NCBI GenBank assembly: GCA_027352645.1
Contig: DAIEIL010000122.1
Coordinates: 1-8,646 of the forward strand
DNA length: 8,646 nucleotides
DNA from: Rhodobiaceae bacterium
GTDB lineage: Bacteria; Pseudomonadota; Alphaproteobacteria; Parvibaculales; Parvibaculaceae
Direction: 5' to 3'
In this document: positions 1 to 5,796 of the stretch, piece by piece
Layout of the letters: each line of letters opens with the position of its first letter
Position numbering within the stretch: the stretch's first letter is position 1
Program-made: the position numbers and the translations under genes
The notes under the pieces: generated by a model
What the model was told of the DNA's origin: nothing
Database searches by the model: none
Seen by the model: only the letters and a program-made list of their open reading frames with translations

Positions 1-506
1 AGGAAGCCGCCGCCGATGCCAAAAAAGCCGGAGAGCAGACCGACGCCGAGCCCATAGCCGGTGAGCGAGGGAAGCAGCGCGGGCGCCGACGCCTGATTGA
101 GACGGACATCGGGATCGCCGCCCGCGCCTTTTCTGAGCAGCATGGTGACGCCGACCGCGATCATGAGGAGACCGAAGAGGAAAAGCAGGAATTCGCCGCC
201 TACGGCCTTGCCCGCGCGCGCGCCGAGAAAGGCGCCGATGACGCCGGAGCCTGCAAAGACCAGCGCGCAAGGCCATTTAACCGAGCGCGCCCGCGCATGA
301 AGCGCGACGCCGACCAGCGCATTGGCGGCGACCGCGATAGCGCTGGTGCCGATGGCGACATGGGGCGAAGCGACGCCAACCACATAGACGAGGAGCGGCA
401 CGGCGAGGATCGAGCCACCGCCGCCGATGAGCCCGAGCGTCAATCCGATCAGCGCGCCGGAGCCAAGCGCGAGAATATCCGCCATGGGCATCATCGCCAT
501 CTCCAT
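1..506 (-). CDS. TauE/SafE family sulfite/anion exporter (partial; C-terminus beyond left edge)
   Basis: I translated this frame from the minus strand; 168 codons are visible. The protein is very hydrophobic and has the hallmarks of the TauE/SafE permease family. A glycine-rich loop after the first helix (GLIGGGGSILAVPLL, about residues 25-39) is followed by GTSAIAVAANALVG. The second family repeat begins with GLLSGFFGIGGGF at residues 156-168, where the window ends. Family members export sulfite, sulfoacetate or other organosulfur anions across the inner membrane. Next to a persulfide dioxygenase and a rhodanese, sulfite or thiosulfate is the likeliest cargo (inference). The ATG at 506 overlaps the rhodanese stop codon as TGATG, which suggests translational coupling. 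In-frame ATGs at 500, 494, 491 and 485 are alternatives. GGAG at 504-501 would suit the ATG at 494, so the true start may be four codons downstream. Confidence 0.88.
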   Translation of the reverse strand, partial: MEMAMMPMADILALGSGALIGLTLGLIGGGGSILAVPLLVYVVGVASPHVAIGTSAIAVAANALVGVALHARARSVKWPCALVFAGSGVIGAFLGARAGKAVGGEFLLFLFGLLMIAVGVTMLLRKGAGGDPDVRLNQASAPALLPSLTGYGLGVGLLSGFFGIGGGF

Positions 507-970
507 CAGCCGCGCCGGAACAGGCCCTTGATGAGCCAGACTGCCGCCGCCACAGCCAATATATAGAATGCCGGATGGACCGACATACCGAGGGCGACAC
601 CGATGAAAAATACGCTCAGCGCAACAATCTGCATCTGATGGGTCGCATCGTCCATGCTGCTTCCCTTGACGACGGGAAGACCCGTCGCCTTCCAGGCGTC
701 GATGCCACCGTCGAGAATGAAGGCCTCGCAATTCGCGGCCTCTTCGAGCTTCTTCGCGCTTGCGCGCGTCCGCATGCCTGACTTGCAATGATAGATGATG
801 ACCGCGCCGGCCTCCGTCTGGTCGATGCGTCCGAGGCCGGACAAGGGCTCGTTGCGGGCGCCCTCTATGTGCTCGCGCGCGAATTCGCCGCGCTCTCGAA
901 CATCGACGACAAGCGCGCCCCGGCCTATGAGTTTCCTGGCCTTGGAGGGCGAGATGGATTTGAGCGCCAT
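506..970 (-). CDS. Membrane-anchored rhodanese (rhodanese domain plus DUF2892-like two-helix tail, YgaP-like)
   Basis: A 154-residue sulfurtransferase. Residues 1-103 form a rhodanese domain with VVDVRERGEF (21-30), the catalytic loop HCKSGMRTR (61-69; nucleophile Cys62) and the closing LDGGIDAWKATGLPV (86-100). Residues 113-150 are two hydrophobic helices matching the DUF2892 region of E. coli YgaP, so the catalytic domain should sit on the cytoplasmic face of the inner membrane. Rhodaneses carry sulfane sulfur as a Cys persulfide and pass it to acceptors such as sulfite or thiols; the acceptor here is inferred from context. The ATG at 970 is preceded eight bases upstream by AAGAGG, a good ribosome binding site. 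The gene is divergent from the dioxygenase at 1058 and overlaps the TauE-like gene by one base. This pair is probably one operon. Confidence 0.92.
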   Translation of the reverse strand: MALKSISPSKARKLIGRGALVVDVRERGEFAREHIEGARNEPLSGLGRIDQTEAGAVIIYHCKSGMRTRASAKKLEEAANCEAFILDGGIDAWKATGLPVVKGSSMDDATHQMQIVALSVFFIGVALGMSVHPAFYILAVAAAVWLIKGLFRRG

Positions 971-998
971 TGCGGCAACCTCTTTGGGTCGACAGATC

Positions 999-1026
999 TT
1001 GTTAAATTAGGTAAAACTAATATATT
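999..1026 (+). promoter_or_regulatory. Predicted promoter for the persulfide dioxygenase gene
   Basis: TTGTTA (999-1004) and TATATT (1021-1026) are separated by 16 bases and match the housekeeping consensus at 4/6 and 5/6 positions. The start of transcription would fall near 1033, giving a leader of about 25 bases that carries GGAGGA at 1045-1050. The spacer consists almost entirely of the palindrome 1003-1024. A bound repressor there would block this promoter and the opposing one. Confidence 0.55.
1003..1024. promoter_or_regulatory. AT-rich palindromic operator candidate
   Basis: The inverted repeat is ATTAG-N6-CTAAT (1006-1010 and 1017-1021). It extends after one mismatch by TA on each side (1003-1004 and 1023-1024). 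It sits between the -35 and -10 of the rightward promoter and over the -10 of the leftward one. AT-rich palindromes over the -10 are known for BigR-type ArsR-family persulfide sensors, which control similar blh/rhodanese/TauE genes. No regulator gene is visible here, so the identity of the binding protein is inference. Confidence 0.5.
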
Positions 1027-1031
1027 GTCAA
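1004..1031 (-). promoter_or_regulatory. Predicted promoter for the rhodanese-TauE operon
   Basis: Read on the minus strand, a perfect TTGACA -35 box (1031-1026) is followed after 16 bases by a weak -10 candidate, TAATTT (1009-1004). Transcription would start near 997, about 27 bases before the rhodanese ATG. The weak -10 lies in the left half of the palindrome at 1003-1024. The -35 match is strong; the -10 assignment is uncertain. Confidence 0.45.
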
Positions 1032-1057
1032 GGGACGAAGCCACGGAGGACCAGATC

Positions 1058-1942
1058 ATGCCCGCGCAGCCGAAACCCGACATCCGCGCCTTTTTCGACG
1101 AGGCGACCTTCACCGTGACCTATCTCGTGCGCGATCCCGCGACGGGCGCCGCCGCCATCATCGACCCCGTGCTCGACTACGATCCGAAATCGGGCAAGGT
1201 CACGACAGCCAGCGCAGACAGGCTTCTCGCCGCCGTCGAGGAAACCGGCGCAAGGGTTGAATGGATTCTCGAGACCCATGCTCATGCGGACCATCTCTCC
1301 GCCGATGCCTATCTGAAGGCGAAGACCGGTGCGAAGACCGGTATCGGCGCTGATATCGGCAAGGTGCAGAAGGTCTTTGGGCAGCTCTTCGGCCAGAATG
1401 CGCCTTCGGACGGGAGCGAATTCGACGCGCTCTTCGCCGATGGCGACAAAATTCCGCTCGGCGAAAGCCATTTCGAAGTTCTGGCGACGCCGGGCCATAC
1501 GCCGGCCTGCATCTCCTATCAGATCGGTGATGCGGTCTTCGTCGGCGACACGCTATTCATGCCGGACTATGGCACCGCCCGGACCGACTTCCCCGGCGGC
1601 GATGCGCGCGCACTCTATCGCTCGATCAAAAGGCTGCTTTCGTTTCCGCCGGAGACACGGCTCTTCATGTGCCACGACTACAAGGCGCCGGGTCGCGACA
1701 CCTATGCCTGGGAAACGACCGTCGCTGAGGAGCGCGCGCGCAACATCCATATCCATGACGGCGTCAGCGAGGACGAGTACGTCACCATGCGCGAGACGCG
1801 CGACGCTGCGCTTGCCGCGCCTGTGCTGCTGCTTCCCGCCGTTCAGGTCAATATCCGCGCGGGCCAGTTGCCGCAGGCCGAAGCGAACGGGCAGCGCTAC
1901 CTGAAAATCCCGCTCAGGATTCCGCCGGAGGCGAACCTCTAA
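1058..1942 (+). CDS. Metallo-beta-lactamase-fold persulfide dioxygenase (ETHE1/Blh-like)
   Basis: A 294-residue protein of the glyoxalase II-like MBL superfamily. The metal-site motifs are complete: THAHADHLSAD (73-83; His74, His76, Asp78, His79), TPGHT (His147), VGDTLF (Asp164) and CHDY (His206). In ETHE1-type persulfide dioxygenases one Fe(II) is held by the counterparts of His74, His147 and Asp164. The enzyme oxidises glutathione persulfide with O2 to sulfite and glutathione in the cytoplasm. The segment MPDYGTARTDFPGGD (168-182) is typical of the family; Thr173 stands where ETHE1 has Cys161 (alignment by eye). The ATG at 1058 was chosen for GGAGGA seven bases upstream and a normal N-terminus. 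The same frame is open back to 788, but that stretch is antisense to the rhodanese gene and upstream of the promoter. Glyoxalase II or a quorum-quenching lactonase are less likely given the neighbours. Confidence 0.92.
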   Translation: MPAQPKPDIRAFFDEATFTVTYLVRDPATGAAAIIDPVLDYDPKSGKVTTASADRLLAAVEETGARVEWILETHAHADHLSADAYLKAKTGAKTGIGADIGKVQKVFGQLFGQNAPSDGSEFDALFADGDKIPLGESHFEVLATPGHTPACISYQIGDAVFVGDTLFMPDYGTARTDFPGGDARALYRSIKRLLSFPPETRLFMCHDYKAPGRDTYAWETTVAEERARNIHIHDGVSEDEYVTMRETRDAALAAPVLLLPAVQVNIRAGQLPQAEANGQRYLKIPLRIPPEANL

Positions 1943-1954
1943 GGGCTCGCCTCC
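1927..1954. terminator. Bidirectional hairpin between convergent genes
   Basis: GGAGGCGA (1927-1934) and TCGCCTCC (1947-1954) form a perfect eight-base stem. Inside the loop, CCT (1936-1938) and AGG (1942-1944) add a three-base inner stem. The hairpin spans the dioxygenase stop codon (1940-1942) and ends ten bases before the stop codon of the opposing DoxX-like gene (1966-1964). There is no T tract, so it may act by pausing, Rho-assisted termination or protection of transcript ends. Confidence 0.5.
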
Positions 1955-1963
1955 CGCAATCGG

Positions 1964-2821
1964 TCAATGCACCGTCGGCGCAGCGGCTTCGTGCTTCTGC
2001 ACCTCGACGGCAGCGAGCTCTTCGAGCGCGGGCTCCGCTTCCGCAGGCGCTTGTTCTGCAGGCACTTGTTCTGCAGGCGCATGGGGAGCGGATTCCTCGG
2101 CGGCCACCGCTTCGGCCGCTACCGCCTCCTCGACGGCGGGCTCCGCATGAACCGGCTCGGAAGCGAGCTCAGCCTGCGCCTCAGCAACGGGCTCTTCCAC
2201 CACCGCTTCCTCGGCGAGAGGCTCCTCGATCATGGGTTCCTCAACCGCCGGCTCGGCATAAGCCTCGTCAGGGGCCGCAGCCTCGACGACCGCTTCCTCC
2301 TGAACCGGCTCCTCATAAACCGGTTCATCATGCTGCTCGACCTCCGCGGCAGCGACGGCCGCCGCCACTGCGGGAACGGCCACTTCGTCACGGGTCAGCC
2401 TGCGTTCGGCCCAGGCCAGAAACACATCGAGCGAGAGAAAATCATCCCCCTTGGCCAGCAGCGGTGCGATGGCGGCGGCGAACAGCGCGAGATAAGGCGT
2501 AAGCGCCGTCGTCAGATCGATTCCGCTCGCGAGATCGGCAGGCACCGCGAAGGTCTTCGCCAGCACGCCGACGCCGAGCGCCAGCACCAGCGCCTGCACC
2601 AGATATGAAAAGCCGCGCAGAAACCCCAGGATGATGAAAAGCCCGAGCACGCCCCCCAGCGCGCCGAGGCCATGCTGCACGACCGGATTGCTGAAAAGCC
2701 CGAAATAGAGCTTGTCGGAAATCTCTACGGCACGATCCGTATTCGTGAGTTTCACCGCCGACCAGGCAAGCAGATAAAATCCGGTGACGAGCCGGAGCAA
2801 AAGCAGAGCGACCGCCTTCAT
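1964..2821 (-). CDS. DoxX-like four-helix membrane protein with long Pro/Ala/Glu-rich tail
   Basis: 285 residues in two parts. Residues 1-125 hold four predicted membrane helices (about 4-22, 53-70, 72-92 and 105-123). The RLVTGFYLLAWSAVKLT segment in the first helix recalls DoxX-type proteins. Residues 148-285 are a low-complexity acidic tail of repeated EEPV, EEAVVE, AEPAVEE and PAEQ units with almost no aromatic residues. With an even number of helices, the tail lies on the same side as the N-terminus, probably the cytoplasm. I cannot assign a reaction; DoxX-family proteins are linked to respiratory quinone or sulfur/redox chemistry, but this one is divergent. The ATG at 2821 is chosen because the first helix follows at once and a GGGGG stretch lies seven bases upstream. 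The frame extends to 3001, but that would add 60 non-conserved residues reaching almost to the divergent gene's start. Confidence 0.72.
   Translation of the reverse strand: MKAVALLLLRLVTGFYLLAWSAVKLTNTDRAVEISDKLYFGLFSNPVVQHGLGALGGVLGLFIILGFLRGFSYLVQALVLALGVGVLAKTFAVPADLASGIDLTTALTPYLALFAAAIAPLLAKGDDFLSLDVFLAWAERRLTRDEVAVPAVAAAVAAAEVEQHDEPVYEEPVQEEAVVEAAAPDEAYAEPAVEEPMIEEPLAEEAVVEEPVAEAQAELASEPVHAEPAVEEAVAAEAVAAEESAPHAPAEQVPAEQAPAEAEPALEELAAVEVQKHEAAAPTVH
2043..2083 (-). repeat. 15-bp tandem repeat inside the DoxX-like tail
   Basis: Two units at 2043-2057 and 2058-2072 differ at a single base (position 2049 versus 2064). A third partial unit runs from 2073. On the minus strand they encode PAEQA/PAEQV pentapeptides around residues 248-262. 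In-frame repeats of this kind grow and shrink by slippage without breaking the reading frame. Confidence 0.75.
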
Positions 2822-3048
2822 GAAATAGCCCCCACAGCCATGTTTCAGAAGGAAACAGTCTGACCGGAACCCCGGCTCCACGCCAAGCATAGTTTTATGA
2901 ACCCGCCAGCCTTCGCACATGCGCTGGCCCGCCCCGATGCTTCGGGCTATATAGTCCCTTGGACGCCCCGCCTGAGCCGATCCCCTCCTTCGCTCGTACA
3001 AGGCGCCGCCCCTTGAGCCCGCCCGCCAGCCCTTGCGAGTACTGCCCC
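2822..3048. other. Divergent intergenic region between DoxX-like gene and methylsuccinyl-CoA dehydrogenase
   Basis: This 227 bp gap must hold the promoters of both divergent genes, but I cannot place either with confidence. Visible elements are the inverted repeat TGTTTC-N5-GAAACA (2841-2857) close to the DoxX-like start, an AT-rich patch around 2891-2900, and the palindrome CTATATAG (2947-2954). The latter could serve as a -10 in either direction but has no convincing -35. Open frames from both genes extend into this gap without ribosome binding sites. I see no gene here. Confidence 0.5.
2841..2857. promoter_or_regulatory. Inverted repeat upstream of the DoxX-like gene
   Basis: TGTTTC (2841-2846) and GAAACA (2852-2857) are perfect six-base arms around a five-base spacer. 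The element lies 20-36 bases before the DoxX-like ATG. It could be a repressor site in the leader or a small RNA hairpin near the ribosome binding site. Nothing in the sequence names the factor. Confidence 0.3.
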
Positions 3049-4734
3049 ATGAGCAAAACTGCCGAAACCGCCGCCAAAACGCTTATTCTTGGCAACCTCC
3101 TGTCCCTGACCGCAAGCACGGCCACCAGTGCCGAAACCCTGCTTGCGAAGGCGAAGGCCGCGGTTACCGGCAAGGTGAGCAGCGAGGGCAAGATTTCGGC
3201 GGCACTGATCGAGCGCGAGCAATTCGCCGCTCACGGCCTCTCCTGGATGGCGACCTATGTCGAGGGTCTGCGCCAGCTCGCCGCCTATGCCGCACGCATG
3301 ACGGAGGAAGGCCGCTTCGGCGAGATCGAAGCGCTGATCGTTCAGGTCGCCTTCGGCGAATATCTCTCGCAGCTTTCGGGCGGCATTCCGATGAGTCAGG
3401 GCGAGATCGTTCGCCCGCAGGACCTCGGCATTCCAGAGGCCGACCATGCCGCCTTCCATACCGCCGATGTCCGCACCCTGATCGCACAGGGCAACACCGC
3501 CGCAGTGCGCGCGCGGCTCGCGGACCTCATCGCGGAGAATGTCGGCGCGGCGAGCTTCGGCGACGCGGGCCTCGAAGACACCTATGAACAGATCCGCGAC
3601 CAGATGCGCCGCTTTGCCGACGCCGAAGTCGTGCCTTACGCCCATGACTGGCATCTGAAGGACGAATACATACCGCTATCCGTCATCGCAAAGATGGCCG
3701 AGCTCGGCGTTTTCGGCCTTACGATCCCGGAAGAATTCGGCGGCCTCGGCCTCGGCAAGGAATCGATGTGCGTCGTCTCGGAAGAACTGTCGCGCGGTTA
3801 CATCGGCGTGGGCTCGCTCGGCACGCGCTCAGAGATCGCGGCGGAACTGATCCTCGGCGGCGGCACGCCGGAGCAGAAGGCGAAGTGGCTGCCGAAGATC
3901 GCAAGCGGCGAAATCCTGCCGACCGCCGTCTTCACCGAACCCAATACTGGCTCGGACCTTGCGAGCCTCAGAACGCGTGGACGCCGCGATGGCGACGTCT
4001 ACCGCGTCACCGGCAACAAGACCTGGATCACCCACGCCGCCCGCGCCGATGTGATGACGCTTCTCTGCCGCACCAGCGACGCGCCGGGCTACAAGGGCCT
4101 GTCCATGCTGCTCGCGGAAAAGCCGCGCGGCGACGACGCCAACCCCTTCCCGGTCGAGGGCATGACCGGCGGTGAGATCCGCGTGCTCGGCTATCGCGGC
4201 ATGAAGGAATTCGAGATCGGCTTCGACGATTTCGAAGTGAAGGCCGAAAACCTTCTCGGCGGCGAGGAAGGCCAGGGCTTCAAGCAGCTGATGCAGACCT
4301 TCGAGAGTGCCCGCATCCAGACGGCCGCCCGCGCCATCGGCGTCGCGCAAGCCGCCCTCGAACTCGGCCTCAAATACGCGCAGGAGCGCATCCAGTTCGG
4401 CAAGCCGATCTTCAACTTCCCACGCGTCTCGGGAAAGCTCGTGATGATGGCCGTCGAGATCCTCGTCGCCCGCCAGCTCACCTATCACGCAGCGCGCGAG
4501 AAGGACGGCGGACGGCGCTGCGATCTCGAAGCGGGCATGGCGAAGCTTCTCGGCGCCCGCGTCGCCTGGGCGGCGGCCGATAATGCGTTGCAGATTCACG
4601 GCGGCAACGGCTTCGCGCTCGAATATCCGGTGAGCCGCGTCCTCTGCGACGCGCGCATCCTCAACATCTTCGAGGGCGCCGCCGAAATTCAGGCCCAGGT
4701 CATCGCCCGTCGCCTGCTTGAAGGCGGCAACTAG
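3049..4734 (+). CDS. mcd: (2S)-Methylsuccinyl-CoA dehydrogenase (long-form acyl-CoA dehydrogenase)
   Basis: A 561-residue FAD flavoprotein. In the ethylmalonyl-CoA pathway this enzyme oxidises (2S)-methylsuccinyl-CoA to mesaconyl-CoA and passes electrons to ETF. Ordinary acyl-CoA dehydrogenases have about 380 residues. This one has about 175 extra N-terminal residues, including LIEREQFAAHGLSWMATYVE (53-72) and GGIPMSQGEIVRP (111-123), which I recognise as the Mcd-type extension. The dehydrogenase fold follows: IPEEFGGLGLG (226-236), the FAD/substrate motif FTEPNTGSD (295-303), GNKTWITHAARAD (322-334), RIQFGKPI (447-454), QIHGGNGF (515-522) and IFEGAAEIQ (540-548), whose Glu542 is the expected catalytic base. 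The ATG at 3049 is chosen because MSKTAETAAK looks like a natural N-terminus; the ribosome binding site is weak. The open frame reaches back to 2959 without a better start. Other long acyl-CoA dehydrogenases are possible, but the N-terminal motifs favour Mcd. Confidence 0.88.
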   Translation: MSKTAETAAKTLILGNLLSLTASTATSAETLLAKAKAAVTGKVSSEGKISAALIEREQFAAHGLSWMATYVEGLRQLAAYAARMTEEGRFGEIEALIVQVAFGEYLSQLSGGIPMSQGEIVRPQDLGIPEADHAAFHTADVRTLIAQGNTAAVRARLADLIAENVGAASFGDAGLEDTYEQIRDQMRRFADAEVVPYAHDWHLKDEYIPLSVIAKMAELGVFGLTIPEEFGGLGLGKESMCVVSEELSRGYIGVGSLGTRSEIAAELILGGGTPEQKAKWLPKIASGEILPTAVFTEPNTGSDLASLRTRGRRDGDVYRVTGNKTWITHAARADVMTLLCRTSDAPGYKGLSMLLAEKPRGDDANPFPVEGMTGGEIRVLGYRGMKEFEIGFDDFEVKAENLLGGEEGQGFKQLMQTFESARIQTAARAIGVAQAALELGLKYAQERIQFGKPIFNFPRVSGKLVMMAVEILVARQLTYHAAREKDGGRRCDLEAGMAKLLGARVAWAAADNALQIHGGNGFALEYPVSRVLCDARILNIFEGAAEIQAQVIARRLLEGGN

Positions 4735-4758
4735 AGCAAGAAAACGAAGGAACGCATC

Positions 4759-4950
4759 GTGGAACAGCTTTTCCGCTATCTCGGTCCGATCGCCATGGCC
4801 GCCGTGGTCCTGGTGCTCGCACTCGGCCTTTTCAATATGATGCGCGGCGGGTCCGCATCGAAATCGCAGACGCTGATGCGCTGGCGCGTCATCCTGCAAT
4901 TTGTGGCCATCATCTTCCTGATGGGGGCGCTCTACTTCACCGCCCGCTGA
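4759..4950 (+). CDS. Twin-transmembrane HIG1-domain protein
   Basis: 63 residues with two membrane helices (about 8-26 and 44-60) and a short basic loop. The loop contains Q37-x3-R41-x-R43-x3-Q47, the (Q/I)X3(R/H)XRX3Q signature of type 1 HIG1 proteins such as Rcf1, which associate with cytochrome c oxidase. A role near the respiratory chain is inferred from family only. The start is GTG at 4759, with GAAGGA (4746-4751) seven bases upstream. The gene begins 24 bases after the mcd stop, so co-transcription with mcd is likely. Confidence 0.88.
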   Translation: MEQLFRYLGPIAMAAVVLVLALGLFNMMRGGSASKSQTLMRWRVILQFVAIIFLMGALYFTAR

Positions 4951-5114
4951 GCCCGGAAACAGGGAATGGCGGTTTCATTTTCGGACGGGACTAGCGACAA
5001 ATCGGCAACAGTTCGTCTAGATTTTGTCGGAACATGCCGAACCGGCGTGAAACTGGGTTATTTTGCGATCAAGGCTGATGCCGTCGAACGACGGCGATGA
5101 TGAAGGGGAATATC
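4951..5114. other. Intergenic region upstream of the PagL-like gene
   Basis: About 160 bp with no gene. It holds GAAAC/GTTTC arms (4957-4961 and 4973-4977) followed by a short T-rich run, which may be a weak end signal for the HIG1 transcript. CGACAAA (4995-5001) and TTTGTCG (5023-5029) are perfect seven-base arms 21 bases apart, with TCTAGA between them. A GC hairpin lies at 5080-5095. I could not pick a convincing -35/-10 pair. Confidence 0.45.
5080..5095 (+). promoter_or_regulatory. Leader hairpin next to the ribosome binding site of the PagL-like gene
   Basis: GCCGTC (5080-5085), a GAAC loop and GACGGC (5090-5095) form a perfect six-base GC-rich stem. It ends eight bases before the AAGGGG ribosome binding site (5103-5108). 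It could stabilise the mRNA 5' end or modulate ribosome access. It abuts the alternative ATG at 5097, which argues against that start. Confidence 0.4.
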
Positions 5115-5660
5115 GTGCTGAAGAGCAAGCTTCTGACGGCCGCCGCGGCGGCGACCGCCCTTGTGGCGCTGTGTGCGCCCGCGGTGGCGTCCGACTGGAT
5201 CGACGAGTTGCGCGTCGGCGTTTACGACCACAACACCGACCTGTTCGCGACGCGCCACGAAACGAGCAATCCGGATATCAACGCCGAGGTTCTCTTCAAG
5301 ACGCCGACCTTCCTCGAATGGGCCTGGGCGCCGCGTCCGATCATCGGCGCGAACATCAACACCGGCAACGGCACGAGCATCGCCTATGCGGGCCTCGCCT
5401 GGGACTATGACTTCACGAAGTCGCTCTTCGTCGAAGGCACGTTCGGCGGCGCCATCCACAATGGCGAGACGGAACACGAGACGAGCACGAAGCTCAATCT
5501 CGGCTGCCGCGCCATGTTCCACGAAAGCGCTTCGCTCGGCTATCGCTTCGACGAGCATTCGAGCCTGATGCTCACCGTCGACCACATGTCGAATGCGAGC
5601 CTCTGCGACGCCAATCCCGGCCTCACCGATGTCGGCGTGCGCTACGGCTTCAAATTCTGA
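5115..5660 (+). CDS. PagL-like acyloxyacyl hydrolase (lipid A 3-O-deacylase family), outer-membrane beta-barrel
   Basis: 181 residues. A signal peptide runs to about residue 25 (KSK, a hydrophobic Ala/Leu core, then AVA before SDW). The mature part alternates polar and hydrophobic residues, as in an eight-stranded barrel, and ends GVRYGFKF with a terminal Phe, an outer-membrane insertion signal. TVDHMSNASL (154-163) contains the His-x-Ser pair (His157, Ser159) of PagL, which removes the 3-O-linked acyl chain from lipid A. The Glu of the PagL His-Ser-Glu triad is not evident: no Glu follows His157, and the nearest acid is Asp172. I chose GTG at 5115 because AAGGGG lies six bases upstream. ATG at 5097 or 5100 would add five or six residues without a ribosome binding site. 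It has its own terminator downstream, so it is probably a single-gene unit. Confidence 0.82.
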   Translation: MLKSKLLTAAAAATALVALCAPAVASDWIDELRVGVYDHNTDLFATRHETSNPDINAEVLFKTPTFLEWAWAPRPIIGANINTGNGTSIAYAGLAWDYDFTKSLFVEGTFGGAIHNGETEHETSTKLNLGCRAMFHESASLGYRFDEHSSLMLTVDHMSNASLCDANPGLTDVGVRYGFKF

Positions 5661-5677
5661 TTTCGGCGAAATGCCGC

Positions 5678-5708
5678 AAAAAGGGCGCCTCCGGGCGCCC
5701 TTTTTATT
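5678..5708 (+). terminator. Strong intrinsic terminator after the PagL-like gene
   Basis: GGGCGCC (5683-5689), a TCCG loop and GGCGCCC (5694-5700) are followed by TTTTTATTT and preceded by five A. This is a classic Rho-independent terminator beginning 17 bases after the stop codon. The flanking A and T runs pair, so it could work in both directions. It separates the PagL-like gene from the dehalogenase. A smaller CGGC/GCCG hairpin (5664-5675) precedes it. Confidence 0.92.
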
Positions 5709-5728
5709 TGGCACGCATATGCACAGGT

Positions 5729-5758
5729 TTGATCGTGCGGTCGTCTGGCGTCTATCCT
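5729..5758 (+). promoter_or_regulatory. Predicted promoter of the haloalkane dehalogenase gene
   Basis: TTGATC (5729-5734) and TATCCT (5753-5758), spaced 18 bases apart, each match the consensus at 4/6 positions. They follow a strong terminator and precede a gene that needs its own promoter. An eight-base palindrome GCATATGC (5715-5722) lies just upstream. The match alone is modest; position supports it. Confidence 0.4.
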
Positions 5759-5796
5759 TTGGGAAAAGGGCGCAAGAGAGCGAAGGAGAAGCCACC

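Noticed and set aside
999..1024. CtrA-type TTAA-N7-TTAA site
   Set aside because: Only one TTAA half is present; the second half is AAAA/CTAA, and the palindrome explains the region better.
788..1057. Upstream in-frame extension of the persulfide dioxygenase
   Set aside because: It is antisense to the rhodanese coding region and crosses the promoter region; GGAGGA before the ATG at 1058 and a normal family length fix the start there.
1967..2608. 213-codon plus-strand open frame opposite the DoxX-like gene
   Set aside because: Arg/Leu/Gly-rich mirror of the low-complexity tail; the minus frame encodes clear membrane helices.
2822..3001. 60-residue N-terminal extension of the DoxX-like protein
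   Set aside because: Arg-rich, non-membrane sequence with no ribosome binding site, occupying the divergent promoter gap.
2959..3048. 30-residue N-terminal extension of the methylsuccinyl-CoA dehydrogenase
   Set aside because: Pro/Arg-rich, no ribosome binding site, unlike the conserved N-terminus that begins at 3049.
3829..4899. 356-codon minus-strand open frame opposite mcd
   Set aside because: Shadow of a well-recognised acyl-CoA dehydrogenase; typical of long antisense frames in GC-rich DNA, no recognisable motif.
5145..5200. Lipoprotein signal in the PagL-like protein (Cys20)
   Set aside because: The residue before Cys is Leu, not Gly/Ala/Ser, and AVA-S is a good signal peptidase I site; barrel proteins of this family are not lipidated.
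5593..5796. 68-residue extension of the dehalogenase frame
   Set aside because: It overlaps the PagL-like gene out of frame and runs through the strong terminator; the ATG at 5797 has AAGGAG.
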